NCBI RefSeq assembly: GCF_900101885.1
Contig: NZ_FNAN01000013.1
Location: forward strand, 62,001 to 126,000
DNA from: Dyadobacter soli
GTDB taxonomy: Bacteria; Bacteroidota; Bacteroidia; Cytophagales; Spirosomataceae
DNA length: 64,000 nt
Direction: 5' to 3'
In this document: positions 51,321-60,186 of the stretch, piece after piece
Layout of the letters: the number at the start of each line of letters is the position of its first letter
How positions within the stretch are numbered: the first letter of the stretch is position 1
The notes under the pieces: model-generated
The model's input: only the letters and a program-made list of their open reading frames with translations
Database searches by the model: none
What the model was told of the DNA's origin: nothing
Made by a program: the position numbers and the translations under genes

Positions 51321-52814
51321 ATGAAGAAAATCTGCATGGCCGTCTGCTCCGTGCTCGTACTTGGTTTGGCGCGGGCCAATGCGGCGGACGGGCTCAAAGT
51401 ATCGGGTCAGACATTCGCCGTAACGCCCAAAGTGGGCACGCCGGCCGGGCATACCAAAACCGGTAACAAGATCGAGATCGTGCACGGTGATTTAAAAACG
51501 ACGGTGATCCTTTTGGAAGAAGGTAACAACCGCCTTTGCTTCCTTACATCGGCATTAGGCGTCGAAAACGGCCCGTTGCGGAGTGCCTGCGTGAATATTT
51601 TGTCGCAGACATTGAAAATCGCTCCCGAAGCTGTGGTGACGTCGTCTTCCCATAACCACACTATTCCCTGGCTGCACGTGGACAGCACCAAAATTCCCCA
51701 GGCGAATACTCCGCAGATGCTCAATTGGGAATTGGGGCAGGATTTTATGAAGAAACTCCACAAGGCCGCCGCGCAGCTGGCTAAATCACTCGAACCCGTG
51801 ACCGTGGAATGGGGCGTGGCAGAGGAAAACCGCATTACCTACAACCGCCGAGGCCGCAGGATCAATGGAAAGACCTATTTCATGCGTGAGGAAGACCGGA
51901 TGCTCGTCGGCGAAGGTTATCGCGGCCTGATCGACCCGGAAGCGATGGTAGTGGTGTTCAAAAACAATTCGGACAAGCCGGTAGCGGCATTCTCGTTCTT
52001 CACCGGGCACCCGGTAGCAGCTTACAACCCCGAAAAAATGATGAGTTACGGACAGTTTCCGCAGGTAGCCTCGGAGAAATTGTCGCAATACCTCGGTGGC
52101 GCGCCAGTAGCATTCGTGCAGGGCTGCGGGGGCGATATCAATGCGAAACATATGCTTACGGGCACGATTGAGCAAGCGCAACTGCTGGGTGAGCAACTGG
52201 GCGAAACGTTTGTGATAGCGGCGAAATCGCTTCGGAAATCGAAGCGTACCGGGCTGGAATGGAGTCGAGAGGCCGTGAATGTGCCGCTCGCGCCTTTGCC
52301 AAGCCCGGCGAGTTTGCAAAAAGACCTGGACTCGATCGATGATTTTATCAAAAGGGGCGATTCCGGAGATGAAAACACGTACGAGTGCGTGGGCATGAAC
52401 TTTCCGAAAGCCCTCACGCCGCCCTACCGCGCCCGGTTGGTGCAGTCGGTGCGGCCCTGGTACGTGTGGGCCCTGGACCAGCACAAGACCAACAACCTGA
52501 AAAACGTGCCTACCGAGCTGCCGATCAGCATTGTGGTAGCCCGCTTCGGCGACGTCGGTTTTGTGGGCTTGCCCTACGAACCATTTGTAAAAACGGGCCT
52601 GAAAATCAAGCACGAAGCCGCATTACCCTGCGTGCTCACCGGCGGTTACACCGATGGCGCTTACGGCTACATCCCCGATGCCACCGCTTGCGACGACCGC
52701 GAATACCAGGCCGGCTACTTCCGCTACCGCGGTAATGTACCGCCCTACAAAGCGCCGGGAGGCGACGCCTGTGCTATTATTGCCATTAACAAATTGTCCC
52801 AATTTGCCCGATGA
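51321..52814 (+). CDS. Exported neutral/alkaline ceramidase-like amidohydrolase
   Basis: 497 residues with signal peptide (MKKICMAVCSVLVLGLARANA). It resembles the N-terminal catalytic part of neutral ceramidases: VTPKVGTPAGH at the start, SSSHNHTIPW (about residues 108-118) in the position of the zinc-binding His loop, FFTGHPVAAY (about 225), and VQGCGGDINAKHM (about 260-272), the family signature with Gly-Gly-Asp. The C-terminal Ig-like domain of full ceramidases is missing, as is usual for this bacterial subgroup. Ceramidases cleave the amide of N-acyl sphingosine; many environmental relatives have unknown substrates. Being in a sialidase-linked operon, it may hydrolyse an N-acyl group from a sugar or lipid. 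Confidence 0.75.
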   Translation: MKKICMAVCSVLVLGLARANAADGLKVSGQTFAVTPKVGTPAGHTKTGNKIEIVHGDLKTTVILLEEGNNRLCFLTSALGVENGPLRSACVNILSQTLKIAPEAVVTSSSHNHTIPWLHVDSTKIPQANTPQMLNWELGQDFMKKLHKAAAQLAKSLEPVTVEWGVAEENRITYNRRGRRINGKTYFMREEDRMLVGEGYRGLIDPEAMVVVFKNNSDKPVAAFSFFTGHPVAAYNPEKMMSYGQFPQVASEKLSQYLGGAPVAFVQGCGGDINAKHMLTGTIEQAQLLGEQLGETFVIAAKSLRKSKRTGLEWSREAVNVPLAPLPSPASLQKDLDSIDDFIKRGDSGDENTYECVGMNFPKALTPPYRARLVQSVRPWYVWALDQHKTNNLKNVPTELPISIVVARFGDVGFVGLPYEPFVKTGLKIKHEAALPCVLTGGYTDGAYGYIPDATACDDREYQAGYFRYRGNVPPYKAPGGDACAIIAINKLSQFAR

Positions 52815-52931
52815 CCGTCGGTTGAAACCGACGGCAGTGGAGGCTGTCGGAGAGCCAGTGGCTCGAACTATATCATACAGAAGAGAGCCGGCGGCTCGAC
52901 CCATTTCCCAACCCCGGGTTTCAACCCGGGG
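52815..52931. repeat. Cluster of four hairpins (REP/BIME-like) inside the operon
   Basis: CCGTCGGTT-GA-AACCGACGG (52815-52834), GAGCC-AGT-GGCTC (52852-52864), GAGCC-GGC-GGCTC (52885-52897) and CCCCGGGTT-TC-AACCCGGGG (52912-52931), arranged symmetrically. The cluster starts on the last bases after the ceramidase-like stop and ends 19 bp before the next ATG, so it fills the gap in an otherwise tight operon. It could stabilise or attenuate the transcript. Confidence 0.7.
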
Positions 52932-52950
52932 GCACCCAGACGATACTGAT

Positions 52951-53634
52951 ATGCCCAACGCCCCCGAAATGAGGAACTGCCAGATAGGCGCCGGCGCGGA
53001 GATAGAGCCCAATGTGATGCTGGGCTACCAGTACCCTGGTTGGCAAAAACCACTGGTGATCGGACACAGGCCCCGCATCCACAGCGGCACCACCATCTAC
53101 GCCGACACCGTCATCGGCCACCGCTTCACGTGCGGGCACAACGTGCTCATCCGCGCGGAATGCGAGATCGGCGATCGCGTAGTGATATTGCACGGCAGCA
53201 CGCTCGAAGGAAGGATCAAAATCGGCAAAGGTGTCAAAATTATGGCCCACGTGTACATTCCGAGCCGTACCGTGATCGGCAGTATGGTATTCATCGGCCC
53301 GGGCGTCAATATCCTGAATGCCACGCTACCCATGCGCGAGGCGGGCATTGCGGGCGCGATCATCGGCAACCACGTTGTGATCGGCGGAGGCGCTACCATC
53401 GGGCCGGGCGTGACTATCGGCGATAATGTGTTCGTGGGCGCAGGTGCGGTGGTGATGCAGGATATTCCGGCCAATTCACTGGCTTACGGCGTGCCCGCAA
53501 AGTTTCGGCCGCTGCCGGAGAAGTTTGGAAACCGCAACGATTCGAAGCAGATTTTCGAGGGGCTCGACCTTTGGGATAACCGGCCTGCCGACGGTTCATG
53601 GCAGCAGGAGGATTACCCGGGGAAGTTGTTTTAA
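52951..53634 (+). CDS. Left-handed beta-helix (hexapeptide-repeat) acyltransferase-like protein
   Basis: 227 residues from ATG 52951 (MPNAPEMRNCQIG); the frame is open far upstream through the repeat cluster and the ceramidase-like gene, but that part is not protein-like. From residue 10 on it consists of hexapeptide repeats ([LIV]-G-x4), such as IGAGAEIEPNVMLG, IHSGTTIYADTVIG, IGDRVVILHGSTLEGRIKIGKGVKI, and GNHVVIGGGATIGPGVTIGDNVFVGAGAVV, ending with YGVPAKFRPLP. Enzymes of this fold transfer acetyl or acyl groups to sugars or amino acids; the final helix often closes the trimer. Inside the operon it may acylate or deacylate a sugar intermediate, or be a gamma-carbonic-anhydrase-like relative. 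Confidence 0.8.
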   Translation: MPNAPEMRNCQIGAGAEIEPNVMLGYQYPGWQKPLVIGHRPRIHSGTTIYADTVIGHRFTCGHNVLIRAECEIGDRVVILHGSTLEGRIKIGKGVKIMAHVYIPSRTVIGSMVFIGPGVNILNATLPMREAGIAGAIIGNHVVIGGGATIGPGVTIGDNVFVGAGAVVMQDIPANSLAYGVPAKFRPLPEKFGNRNDSKQIFEGLDLWDNRPADGSWQQEDYPGKLF

Positions 53635-53667
53635 TGATATGGATTTGAAATACAATAAACTACTGAT

Positions 53668-54852
53668 ATGAAAATGCTCAAAACAGGACTGCTTGCTGCA
53701 TTTGTGCTCACTTGCAACGCGCTCGCCGCGGGTACCGCAATGCCCGGCGACAGTGTCCCCGGCGTCCGCAAGGTCCGCGACGTCGTCATTTACGAGGATA
53801 AGCAGTTTTACGCCACATTTCCCTCGGTGGTGAAAAAGAAAGACGGCGAAATCCTCGTCGCATTCCGACGGGCGCCTGAGCGGCGGGGTTTTGGCGAGAA
53901 GGCCAGCAGCCACGTCGATCCGAACGCCTACCTGGTGACCGTGAAGTCGAAGGACGGTATTAACTGGACGAAACAGCCCGACCTCCTGTATGCCCATTCG
54001 CTTGGCGGCTCGCAGGACCCTTGCATGCTGCAACTCCGCGACGGTACCCTGCTCTGCGCGAGTTATGGGTGGGCGTTTCTGCGCCCGGATGGTATGGAAA
54101 AACTGAAACAACCCTATTTCATGACCGGCGAGGCAGTATTTCTGGGCGGCTACATCGTGCGCTCTACCGACGGTGGCAAAACCTGGCAAGGCCCCATTTA
54201 CCCGCCTCATATTCAGCCGGAAATCAATCTGGATGTTTACGGGAAGCCCGTACCCGCTTATAACCGCGGCGCGATGTACGAGGGTAAGGACGGGCGCATC
54301 TTCTGGGTGTCGGCCGCCAGCGAATCCAACAAACCTAAGAAGACGACCAATCACCTGCTCATTTCGGAAGACAAAGGCCTTACCTGGAAATATTCGTGTG
54401 TAGTAGCCACCGACGAGAAGGCTTCATTTAATGAAACATCCATTTACGAAACCCCGAAAGGCGACCTCGTAGCATTCCTGCGCTCGGCCGAACTGGACGA
54501 TCAGGCCTGCATTGCACGCTCGACGGATGGTGGAAAAAGCTTCGAAAAATGGGAGAAAATGGGTTTTCAGGGCCACCCGCTGCAAGCTATGCGCCTTCCC
54601 GACAAGCGCGTGCTGCTTGTTTACGGCTACCGGCACAAGCCTTTCGGTATCCGCGCCCGTATTCTCAATCCCGAATGCACCGATTTCGCGACGGCGAAAG
54701 AAATTGTCCTGCGTGAAGACGGCGGCGGGTACGACATAGGATACCCCTGGGCCGTGCAGTTGAACGACAAACAGGTATTGGTAACCTATTATTTCAATAT
54801 CGACAACGGCACCAGGCACATAGCCGGGACAATTCTTCAAATTGATAAGTGA
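53668..54852 (+). CDS. Exported sialidase-like (BNR/Asp-box) protein
   Basis: 394 residues with signal peptide (MKMLKTGLLAAFVLTCNALA). Asp-box repeats (S-x-D-x-G-x-T-W) occur at SKDGINW, STDGGKTW, SEDKGLTW and STDGGKSF, regularly spaced as in six-bladed sialidase propellers. The region FYATFPSVVKKKDGEILVAFRR holds a basic residue pair where sialidases have the FRIP arginine. Sialidases release terminal nonulosonic acids; this group is often annotated as exo-alpha-sialidase, but the catalytic Tyr/Glu pair and the arginine triad are not certain here. It probably releases a terminal acidic sugar in the periplasm or at the surface for the adjacent catabolic genes. Confidence 0.78.
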   Translation: MKMLKTGLLAAFVLTCNALAAGTAMPGDSVPGVRKVRDVVIYEDKQFYATFPSVVKKKDGEILVAFRRAPERRGFGEKASSHVDPNAYLVTVKSKDGINWTKQPDLLYAHSLGGSQDPCMLQLRDGTLLCASYGWAFLRPDGMEKLKQPYFMTGEAVFLGGYIVRSTDGGKTWQGPIYPPHIQPEINLDVYGKPVPAYNRGAMYEGKDGRIFWVSAASESNKPKKTTNHLLISEDKGLTWKYSCVVATDEKASFNETSIYETPKGDLVAFLRSAELDDQACIARSTDGGKSFEKWEKMGFQGHPLQAMRLPDKRVLLVYGYRHKPFGIRARILNPECTDFATAKEIVLREDGGGYDIGYPWAVQLNDKQVLVTYYFNIDNGTRHIAGTILQIDK

Positions 54853-54875
54853 TAGGTTTTTAATTGATAAATAAA

Positions 54876-55655
54876 ATGAAAGAGCTGTTTAGCCTCGCGG
54901 GGAAAAACATATGGGTTTTTGGTGGGGCTGGCTACCTGGGTCAGTCGGTTGTACAAACATTACTTGCGCAGGGTGCGGAGGTATTATGCGTCGATCTGGA
55001 AGGGCGTGCCGCGGAATTTGCGAAAAATGCCGGCCTGGAAGGCAAAGTAGCGACAGGTAATGCCGACGTCGCCGATATTTCCGCCTGCGAGAGCCAGGTA
55101 AATACCTGGCTGGCACAATTGGGCGTGCCGCACGGCATGGCGAACCTTACCGCATTCACTACCGCCAAATCCATGGACGCATTGACCGAAGCAGATTTTG
55201 ACCGCGTCAACCACGGCAACCTCACCGCGACCTGGGCCCTGAGCCGGCAGGTGGGTAATGCCATGGTGGCGGAAGGCCGGGGAAGTATGGTGCTGTTTTC
55301 CAGCATGTATGGCGTGGTATCGCCGTATCCTGAGGTCTACCAGGAGCCGATGAACAAAAATCCGATCGAATACGGGGTCGGTAAGGCGGGCATTATCCAA
55401 ATGACCCGTTACCTGGCTGTGCATTATGGCCGGTCGCAGGTGCGTTGCAACTGCATTTCGCCCGGCCCGTTTCCTAACCCGAAAGTGCAGGCGAATCATC
55501 CGGATTTTATCGGGCGCCTGGCTGCTAAATCGCCTTTGGGCCGTGTGGGTCAGTCGTCGGAGATTGCCGGGGCTGTGGCGTTCCTGCTTTCGGATGCCTC
55601 CACCTACATTACCGGGCACAACATGGCCGTCGACGGCGGCTGGACTAGCTGGTGA
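54876..55655 (+). CDS. Short-chain dehydrogenase/reductase (classical SDR)
   Basis: 259 residues from ATG 54876 (MKELFSLAGKNIWVFGGAGYLG); a TTG four codons upstream is possible. The cofactor motif reads GGAGYLG, and VDLEGR after strand 2 has the Asp that favours NAD. Catalytic Ser in FSSMYGV, and Tyr-x-x-x-Lys in YGVGKAGIIQMTRYLA, are intact. The ending NMAVDGGWTSW is typical. It should oxidise a hydroxyl or reduce a keto group of the sugar intermediate. It follows the sialidase-like gene by 23 bp. A related SDR (60431) in the same regulon lacks the catalytic lysine. Confidence 0.92.
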   Translation: MKELFSLAGKNIWVFGGAGYLGQSVVQTLLAQGAEVLCVDLEGRAAEFAKNAGLEGKVATGNADVADISACESQVNTWLAQLGVPHGMANLTAFTTAKSMDALTEADFDRVNHGNLTATWALSRQVGNAMVAEGRGSMVLFSSMYGVVSPYPEVYQEPMNKNPIEYGVGKAGIIQMTRYLAVHYGRSQVRCNCISPGPFPNPKVQANHPDFIGRLAAKSPLGRVGQSSEIAGAVAFLLSDASTYITGHNMAVDGGWTSW

Positions 55656-55658
55656 TCT

Positions 55659-56594
55659 ATGCGATTCATTTTCATTTTGTTAGTTATGGTTATTTCAAAT
55701 CAATCCATCGCGCAGTCACCGGCGCAAACAGAGGCTTGCATTGCCTTGCTACGCCAGGTTTTGCGTGAACAAGAGGAGTGGGTCAAAGTACACGCGGCTG
55801 AATACCTGCTTTGGGCGGGTTATCCGGAAGGCGTAAAAGCGGAATTTGTCAAGGAAGCAAAACGCCTCGGTACCAAGCCGCAATACCGGGTCGGTATATG
55901 GCGGGTGTTGTTTCAATGTACTGAAAATGAATCAGAAAGGCTGGTTTGGTTAAATAAGATTAAAGAAGCCTTCCTCGATGAAAACGGCCCGGACCGCATT
56001 CATGCCGCTGAGACATTGGCCAAACTTCGCATTTCGATGCTAACCGAATCGCCAGCGATCACCAATCGCACGCTGCAAAGCAACGCGCAGGCGTTGGCAT
56101 TGTACACCATTTGGAGCACAGCATTTGATTCGGCGAAGCAGATGGAAGCCGTAAAAATAGAATTGGTAAAAAATTTAACACCGTTATCCGGCTCAGATGG
56201 GGCTAAAAAGTCGATCTCGGCTTACGTATTACGACAGTTGGGTGGTTTGGATGAGCGGTACTGGGAGTTGGTCGCCGGCGCGGCATTGCAGGAAGCGGAA
56301 ACTTCACCTGCACGTGTAAATCTGCTCAGTACAGCGTGGCTAACAGCTGTAAATCCTGGCAACGCAAAGCTGCCACCGATTAAATCTGCACTTTTAAAAT
56401 ATGCCACGGCTGCGACAAAAGGAGAACGAAGCGAAATGGCCCTCGCGCTCGCTGCGAAAGGAAATGCAGATGATTTACCGGTGTTATTGGAGATGTTTGA
56501 GAATAAATACCCGCTGGGTGACCCAGCGGCCGACTATGATGTACGTGCGGCAGCGGCTTATGCGATATTAAAAATCACTCAGCGCGCCCGTTAG
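55659..56594 (+). CDS. Exported HEAT-repeat-like protein
   Basis: 311 residues with signal peptide (MRFIFILLVMVISNQSIA). The mature protein is all-helical with repeated units of two helices, such as EEWVKVHAAEYLLWAGYPEGVKAEFVKEAKR, GPDRIHAAETLAKLRI and PAADYDVRAAAAYAILKI, like HEAT or PBS-lyase repeats. Such proteins act as scaffolds or binding modules and often accompany heme or sugar enzymes. It starts three bases after the SDR stop, so it is the last gene of the second regulon transcript. It overlaps the convergent Uma2 gene by four bases. Confidence 0.7.
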   Translation: MRFIFILLVMVISNQSIAQSPAQTEACIALLRQVLREQEEWVKVHAAEYLLWAGYPEGVKAEFVKEAKRLGTKPQYRVGIWRVLFQCTENESERLVWLNKIKEAFLDENGPDRIHAAETLAKLRISMLTESPAITNRTLQSNAQALALYTIWSTAFDSAKQMEAVKIELVKNLTPLSGSDGAKKSISAYVLRQLGGLDERYWELVAGAALQEAETSPARVNLLSTAWLTAVNPGNAKLPPIKSALLKYATAATKGERSEMALALAAKGNADDLPVLLEMFENKYPLGDPAADYDVRAAAAYAILKITQRAR

Positions 56595-57199
56595 CATTTA
56601 ATTTGCTCGGCTTCGGTTAATTTTTGAAGGTTCAGCACGATCGGGTCTGCGGCGCGTCGCAATAGTGCAATGTCGCGTTCCCAGTCGTAAATAACCGAAT
56701 CCTCGTCTTTGCGGATAACCATCACTTTTTTGTGCCTGGTCATGACCCAGATTACCGTATCGGTCCCGTGGTCGATCATCACGGCTGATTTGGAGAAAAT
56801 GTAATCGAGGTCGTGCTCGGTATCGATCCGCACATCGACTTCTATCGCCACTTCCGGGGCGGAATGGAAGTATTGATCGTTCAGATTCACCCCGTCTTTC
56901 CGGAAAATGCCTAGATCCACCGACAGGTTGTTCTGTGGGCCCAGGTGAAGGCCTGCTTCGTTCGTAGCCAGCCAGTAACGTGCATTATCGAGCCGCGACT
57001 TGATAAAAAAGCCGAGGGCCATGATCAGCACGGATTGCAATGCGCTGCTGCCCATTATTTCTTCTTTGGTTATAGTGCCGGCTATCACGTCTTTGTAGCC
57101 TTTGTAATAGTATGCTTCTCCCGCGATCACTTCACGAATGAGGCTGTCGGGGACGTTTTCCTCTTTGCTTTTCGGCAAGCTGGCTGGCAAAACAGTCAT
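56591..57199 (-). CDS. Uma2-family (DUF820) PD-(D/E)XK nuclease-like protein
   Basis: 202 residues. The core LSVDLGIFRKDGVNLNDQYFHSAPEVAIEVDVRIDTEHDLDYIFSKSAVMIDHGTDTVIWVMT contains the restriction-endonuclease-fold motif D-x(n)-E-x-D (VDLGIF, IEVDVR) followed by a lysine-bearing helix (FSKSAV), as in Uma2 proteins. The family is widespread, often as multicopy orphan genes, and its role is not settled. It is on the opposite strand between two regulon operons, overlaps the HEAT-like gene end by four bases and has no partner gene, so it looks like an unrelated insertion. Confidence 0.8.
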   Translation of the reverse strand: MTVLPASLPKSKEENVPDSLIREVIAGEAYYYKGYKDVIAGTITKEEIMGSSALQSVLIMALGFFIKSRLDNARYWLATNEAGLHLGPQNNLSVDLGIFRKDGVNLNDQYFHSAPEVAIEVDVRIDTEHDLDYIFSKSAVMIDHGTDTVIWVMTRHKKVMVIRKDEDSVIYDWERDIALLRRAADPIVLNLQKLTEAEQIKC

Positions 57200-57261
57200 A
57201 ATGTTCGCTTTGATGCTTTTCTAAATTAAGGGATTTATGACCGCATTCCCAAATGTGAAAG

Positions 57262-57320
57262 ATAGTATCAGAATCCCCCATAAAAGTAATAGCGGACCAA
57301 TTGGGGAGCCGCTACTTTTG
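57262..57320 (+). promoter_or_regulatory. Regulon promoter C (aldolase operon)
   Basis: ATAGTATCA (57262-57270), AAAGTA (57283-57288; +21) and TACTTTTG (57313-57320; +51). Same layout as at 41351 and 49887. It lies 47 bp before the aldolase ATG. Confidence 0.8.
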
Positions 57321-57367
57321 GGTTACATTACATTCGGTTTTTACATTAACAGCGACATACTTTGAAA

Positions 57368-58204
57368 ATGCGGGCTAGCCGGGTGCTGCGCAAGTTGCGG
57401 GCGGGCGAAATTGTAAGTTGTTTCAAAATGAACCTTTCCGAGCCACGCGTGGCCGAAATCGCCGGAATCGGTGGTTTTGACTGTGTATGGGCCGATCAGG
57501 AGCATATCGGGCTCGACTGGTCGGTGCTGGCGGGGTGCATATGGGCCGCGAAATCGCAGGATACGGACCTGCTCGTGCGGGTGCCGCGCGGGAGTTACAG
57601 CGATTACATCCGACCACTCGAAATGGATGCGACGGGCATTATGGTACCGCATATCATGGGGCTGGAAGATGCCCGGAAGGTAATCCACATGACCCGTTTC
57701 CACCCGCAAGGCCTCCGCCCGATAGATGGCGGCAATGCCGACGGCGCTTATACAGCCATGGATTTCAATGCATACCTCGAAGAAGCCAACCGTGAGCGGT
57801 TCATTATTTTGCAGATCGAAGATCCCGAGCCGCTCGAAGACCTGGAAGCCATCGCCGCGCTGGAAGGTTATGATATGCTGTTCTTCGGTCCGGGCGATTT
57901 CAGTCAGGGAATCGGGGCGCCGGGGCAATGGGACCATCCCAAACTCCTTGAAACGCGCATTCGCGTGGCAGAAGTGGCCCGCAAGCACGGCAAGTTTGCC
58001 GGAACAGTCGGCGGGCCGGGTAACCTGAAAGACCTTGTTGCGATGGGTTACCAGTTTGTGAGCGTCGGTGCGGATGTGGTGGGGCTGACGCGGTATTGCC
58101 AGGAGTTGGTAAAACCCTTCACAGGCGTAGCGACGCCCGGCGTAACGACGCCCGAAGCCGGGTCGAAGTCCTATCTTGAAAACCAGACCACCTCGGCCCA
58201 ATGA
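57368..58204 (+). CDS. HpcH/HpaI-family aldolase
   Basis: 278 residues from ATG 57368 (the TTG at 57362 is an alternative). The TIM-barrel HpcH/HpaI pattern is visible: LRKLRAGEIVSCFKMNL at the start, GGFDCVWADQEHIGLDW near residue 38 with Asp and Glu, LVRVPRG near 75, DATGIMVPHIMGLEDARKVI near 90, IILQIEDPEPLEDLEAIAAL near 150 with the metal-binding Glu, and FGPGDFSQGIG near 175. These metal-dependent class II aldolases split 2-keto-3-deoxy sugar acids to pyruvate and an aldehyde. As first gene of the third regulon transcript it is the best candidate for the carbon-cleaving step. Confidence 0.9.
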   Translation: MRASRVLRKLRAGEIVSCFKMNLSEPRVAEIAGIGGFDCVWADQEHIGLDWSVLAGCIWAAKSQDTDLLVRVPRGSYSDYIRPLEMDATGIMVPHIMGLEDARKVIHMTRFHPQGLRPIDGGNADGAYTAMDFNAYLEEANRERFIILQIEDPEPLEDLEAIAALEGYDMLFFGPGDFSQGIGAPGQWDHPKLLETRIRVAEVARKHGKFAGTVGGPGNLKDLVAMGYQFVSVGADVVGLTRYCQELVKPFTGVATPGVTTPEAGSKSYLENQTTSAQ

Positions 58205-59157
58205 GACGCAAAGCATTGGGCCATACCGGTTTGGAAGTGTCCGAGATTGCTTTCGGAGGCGTGGAAATAGGCGTGCCGTATGGCATCGGCGTGCAGGGGC
58301 GGGAGGATATGCTATCCGAGCGTCAGGCGATCAGTTTGCTGCATGAAGCGTTAGAAAAAGGCATTAATTTCTTCGATACGGCCCGGTTATATGGTGAAAG
58401 CGAGACGATTATGGGCAAAGCTTTCGCTTCCAGACGGCAGGATATTGTGCTGGCGACCAAATGCAGGCACTTCCGTGATTCAAGTGGCGCCCTTCCGCCG
58501 GATCATGCGCTTAAAACTTTTATTCAAAACTCATTAAAAGAAAGCCTGCACGAGCTGCAAACGGATTATATAGATATTTATATGCTCCATTATGGCGATC
58601 TGGAAATTATTGAAAATGAATTGATTGCAGCGGTTTTTCAGGAATTGAAAGAGCAGGGCATTATCCGCTCCACGGGCGTTTCGACTTACCTGGCTGAGGA
58701 AACCGCATTAGCCGTTTCGAAAGGACATTGGGATGTGATCCAGCTGCCGTTTAACCTGATGGACCAGCGGCATGCGGTTTGTTTTGAGCAGGCTACCGCG
58801 AATGGCGTGGGCATTGTGGTGCGATCGGTTTTGATGAAAGGTTTGCTGAGCGAGCGGGGTAAAAACCTACATTCTGCATTGGCGGACGTGGAGCGGCATA
58901 TCGATAGTTACCACGCAATGCTCGGCCCGGAGTTTCCCGATCTGCCTACGCTCGCAACGCGATTTGCATTATCGTTCGATAGCATTGCATCTGTGCTCGT
59001 AGGAATCGACAAGCCCGAATACCTGCACCAGGCCCTGGCAACGGCCAGCGGCGCGGTAATGGAACCAGAAACCGTAAAAACCGCCAGCCAAATGGCCTAC
59101 CCCGAGCCGGAATTTCTGAACCTGCCGCATTGGGACAGGATGGGGTGGCTGCGATAG
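58201..59157 (+). CDS. Aldo/keto reductase
   Basis: 318 residues; the start overlaps the aldolase stop (ATGA). Typical AKR features: LGHTGLEVSEIAFGGVEIG at the start, GINFFDTARLYGESETIMGKA with catalytic Asp and Tyr (about residues 60-70), VLATKCRHF with catalytic Lys, TDYIDIYMLHYGDLE with the active-site His, and STGVSTYLAEE. The NADPH-binding ending (LVGIDKPEYLHQAL) is present. It could reduce the aldehyde released by the aldolase, or act on a sugar as dehydrogenase. Confidence 0.93.
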   Translation: MRRKALGHTGLEVSEIAFGGVEIGVPYGIGVQGREDMLSERQAISLLHEALEKGINFFDTARLYGESETIMGKAFASRRQDIVLATKCRHFRDSSGALPPDHALKTFIQNSLKESLHELQTDYIDIYMLHYGDLEIIENELIAAVFQELKEQGIIRSTGVSTYLAEETALAVSKGHWDVIQLPFNLMDQRHAVCFEQATANGVGIVVRSVLMKGLLSERGKNLHSALADVERHIDSYHAMLGPEFPDLPTLATRFALSFDSIASVLVGIDKPEYLHQALATASGAVMEPETVKTASQMAYPEPEFLNLPHWDRMGWLR

Positions 59158-59208
59158 TAGTTCGGCGGTTAAAACTTTGATAACAAATCCATTAACGGAA
59201 ATAGTAAC

Positions 59209-60186
59209 ATGTATTCCGACGAGCAACAAGCTGACCGCCGACCGCCAACCACCGATGGGCGAAGGTCACCAATCCGGTTGGGTATCATCGGCATGAGCCC
59301 GGGCAATGCGCATCCTTACTCCTGGTCGGCCATTATCAATGGGGTATTTGACGGGGATGAAATAAGCCGTGTGGGTTATCCTGCGGTAACGGCTTACCTC
59401 GAAGCGAACCGTGATACGCTGGGCATACGCGTCGCTCGCGTGACGCACGTATGGGCACAAGAAGCGGAGATCGCGGAGAGCATTGCGAAGGGGGCCGGTA
59501 TCGAAAATGTCGTTACCAGCCTGGAAGCCATGATTGGTGAAGTGGATGCGGTAATTCTCGCACGCGACGATCCTGAAAATCACCGTGAAATGGCCCGGCC
59601 GTTCATTGAAGCCGGGGTGCCGATTTTCATCGATAAGCCATTGACCTGCTCGCGCGAGGACCTGGAATGGTTTGCGGCGCAACACCGGGCGGGGAAGTTC
59701 CTGATGTCGTGCTCGTCGATGCGCTATGCCAACGAATGCCGCATTGCGAAGCAGGAAATGCAGTCTTTCGGTCAGCTGGAACTTGTGACGGCGGTAGGAA
59801 AGAAGGATTGGAAAAAATACGGGGTGCATCTGCTGGAAGGCATTTTCAGCATTCTCGGTGACCCGTTGCCTCATTCGGTACGGCACATCGGTAAGCCGGA
59901 TAAGGAGATTATTCATTTAAAAATGGCGGACGGGCTGGACATTATGCTGCACCTGTTCATGGACATTACCGGCACGTTCCAGATCTCGCTTTTTGGCCGA
60001 AATGGCTGGAAACTGATCGATATCCGCAATTCGTACTCGATGTTCCGGGATAATATTATTGAATTTATACGATCGCTGGAAGAGGGCAAGCCGCGGCTGG
60101 ATTTTGCGAAAACCGAGCGGATTATGAGCGTCATTATTGGCGCGAAGGAGAGTTTGGAACGGGGCGGGGAGGAGGTGGTGTTGTGA
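59209..60186 (+). CDS. Gfo/Idh/MocA-family oxidoreductase
   Basis: 325 residues. The Rossmann domain starts IRLGIIGMSPGNAHPYSWSAII only after residue 22; the preceding tail (YSDEQQADRRPPTTDGRRSP) is unusual and contains two copies of the heptamer GACCGCC that is amplified after the gene. The conserved EKP-type box appears as IFIDKPLTCSRED near residue 145, with catalytic Lys. The C-terminal alpha/beta domain is present though short (LHLFMDITGTFQISLFGRNGWKL). These enzymes oxidise or reduce sugars with NAD(P). It lies 51 bp after the aldo/keto reductase gene. The start codon at 59209 is the only ATG that fits. Confidence 0.88.
   Translation: MYSDEQQADRRPPTTDGRRSPIRLGIIGMSPGNAHPYSWSAIINGVFDGDEISRVGYPAVTAYLEANRDTLGIRVARVTHVWAQEAEIAESIAKGAGIENVVTSLEAMIGEVDAVILARDDPENHREMARPFIEAGVPIFIDKPLTCSREDLEWFAAQHRAGKFLMSCSSMRYANECRIAKQEMQSFGQLELVTAVGKKDWKKYGVHLLEGIFSILGDPLPHSVRHIGKPDKEIIHLKMADGLDIMLHLFMDITGTFQISLFGRNGWKLIDIRNSYSMFRDNIIEFIRSLEEGKPRLDFAKTERIMSVIIGAKESLERGGEEVVL

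Noticed and set aside
49981..55655. Ganglioside degradation locus (sialidase plus ceramidase)
   Set aside because: Tempting, but both proteins belong to broad families with many unknown substrates, and no glycosylceramidase is present.
59153..59200. A fifth copy of the regulon element (ATAGTAGTT before the Gfo/Idh/MocA gene)
   Set aside because: The first box overlaps the stop codon of the previous gene, AAAGTA is absent at +21 and there is no TAnnTTTG at +51.
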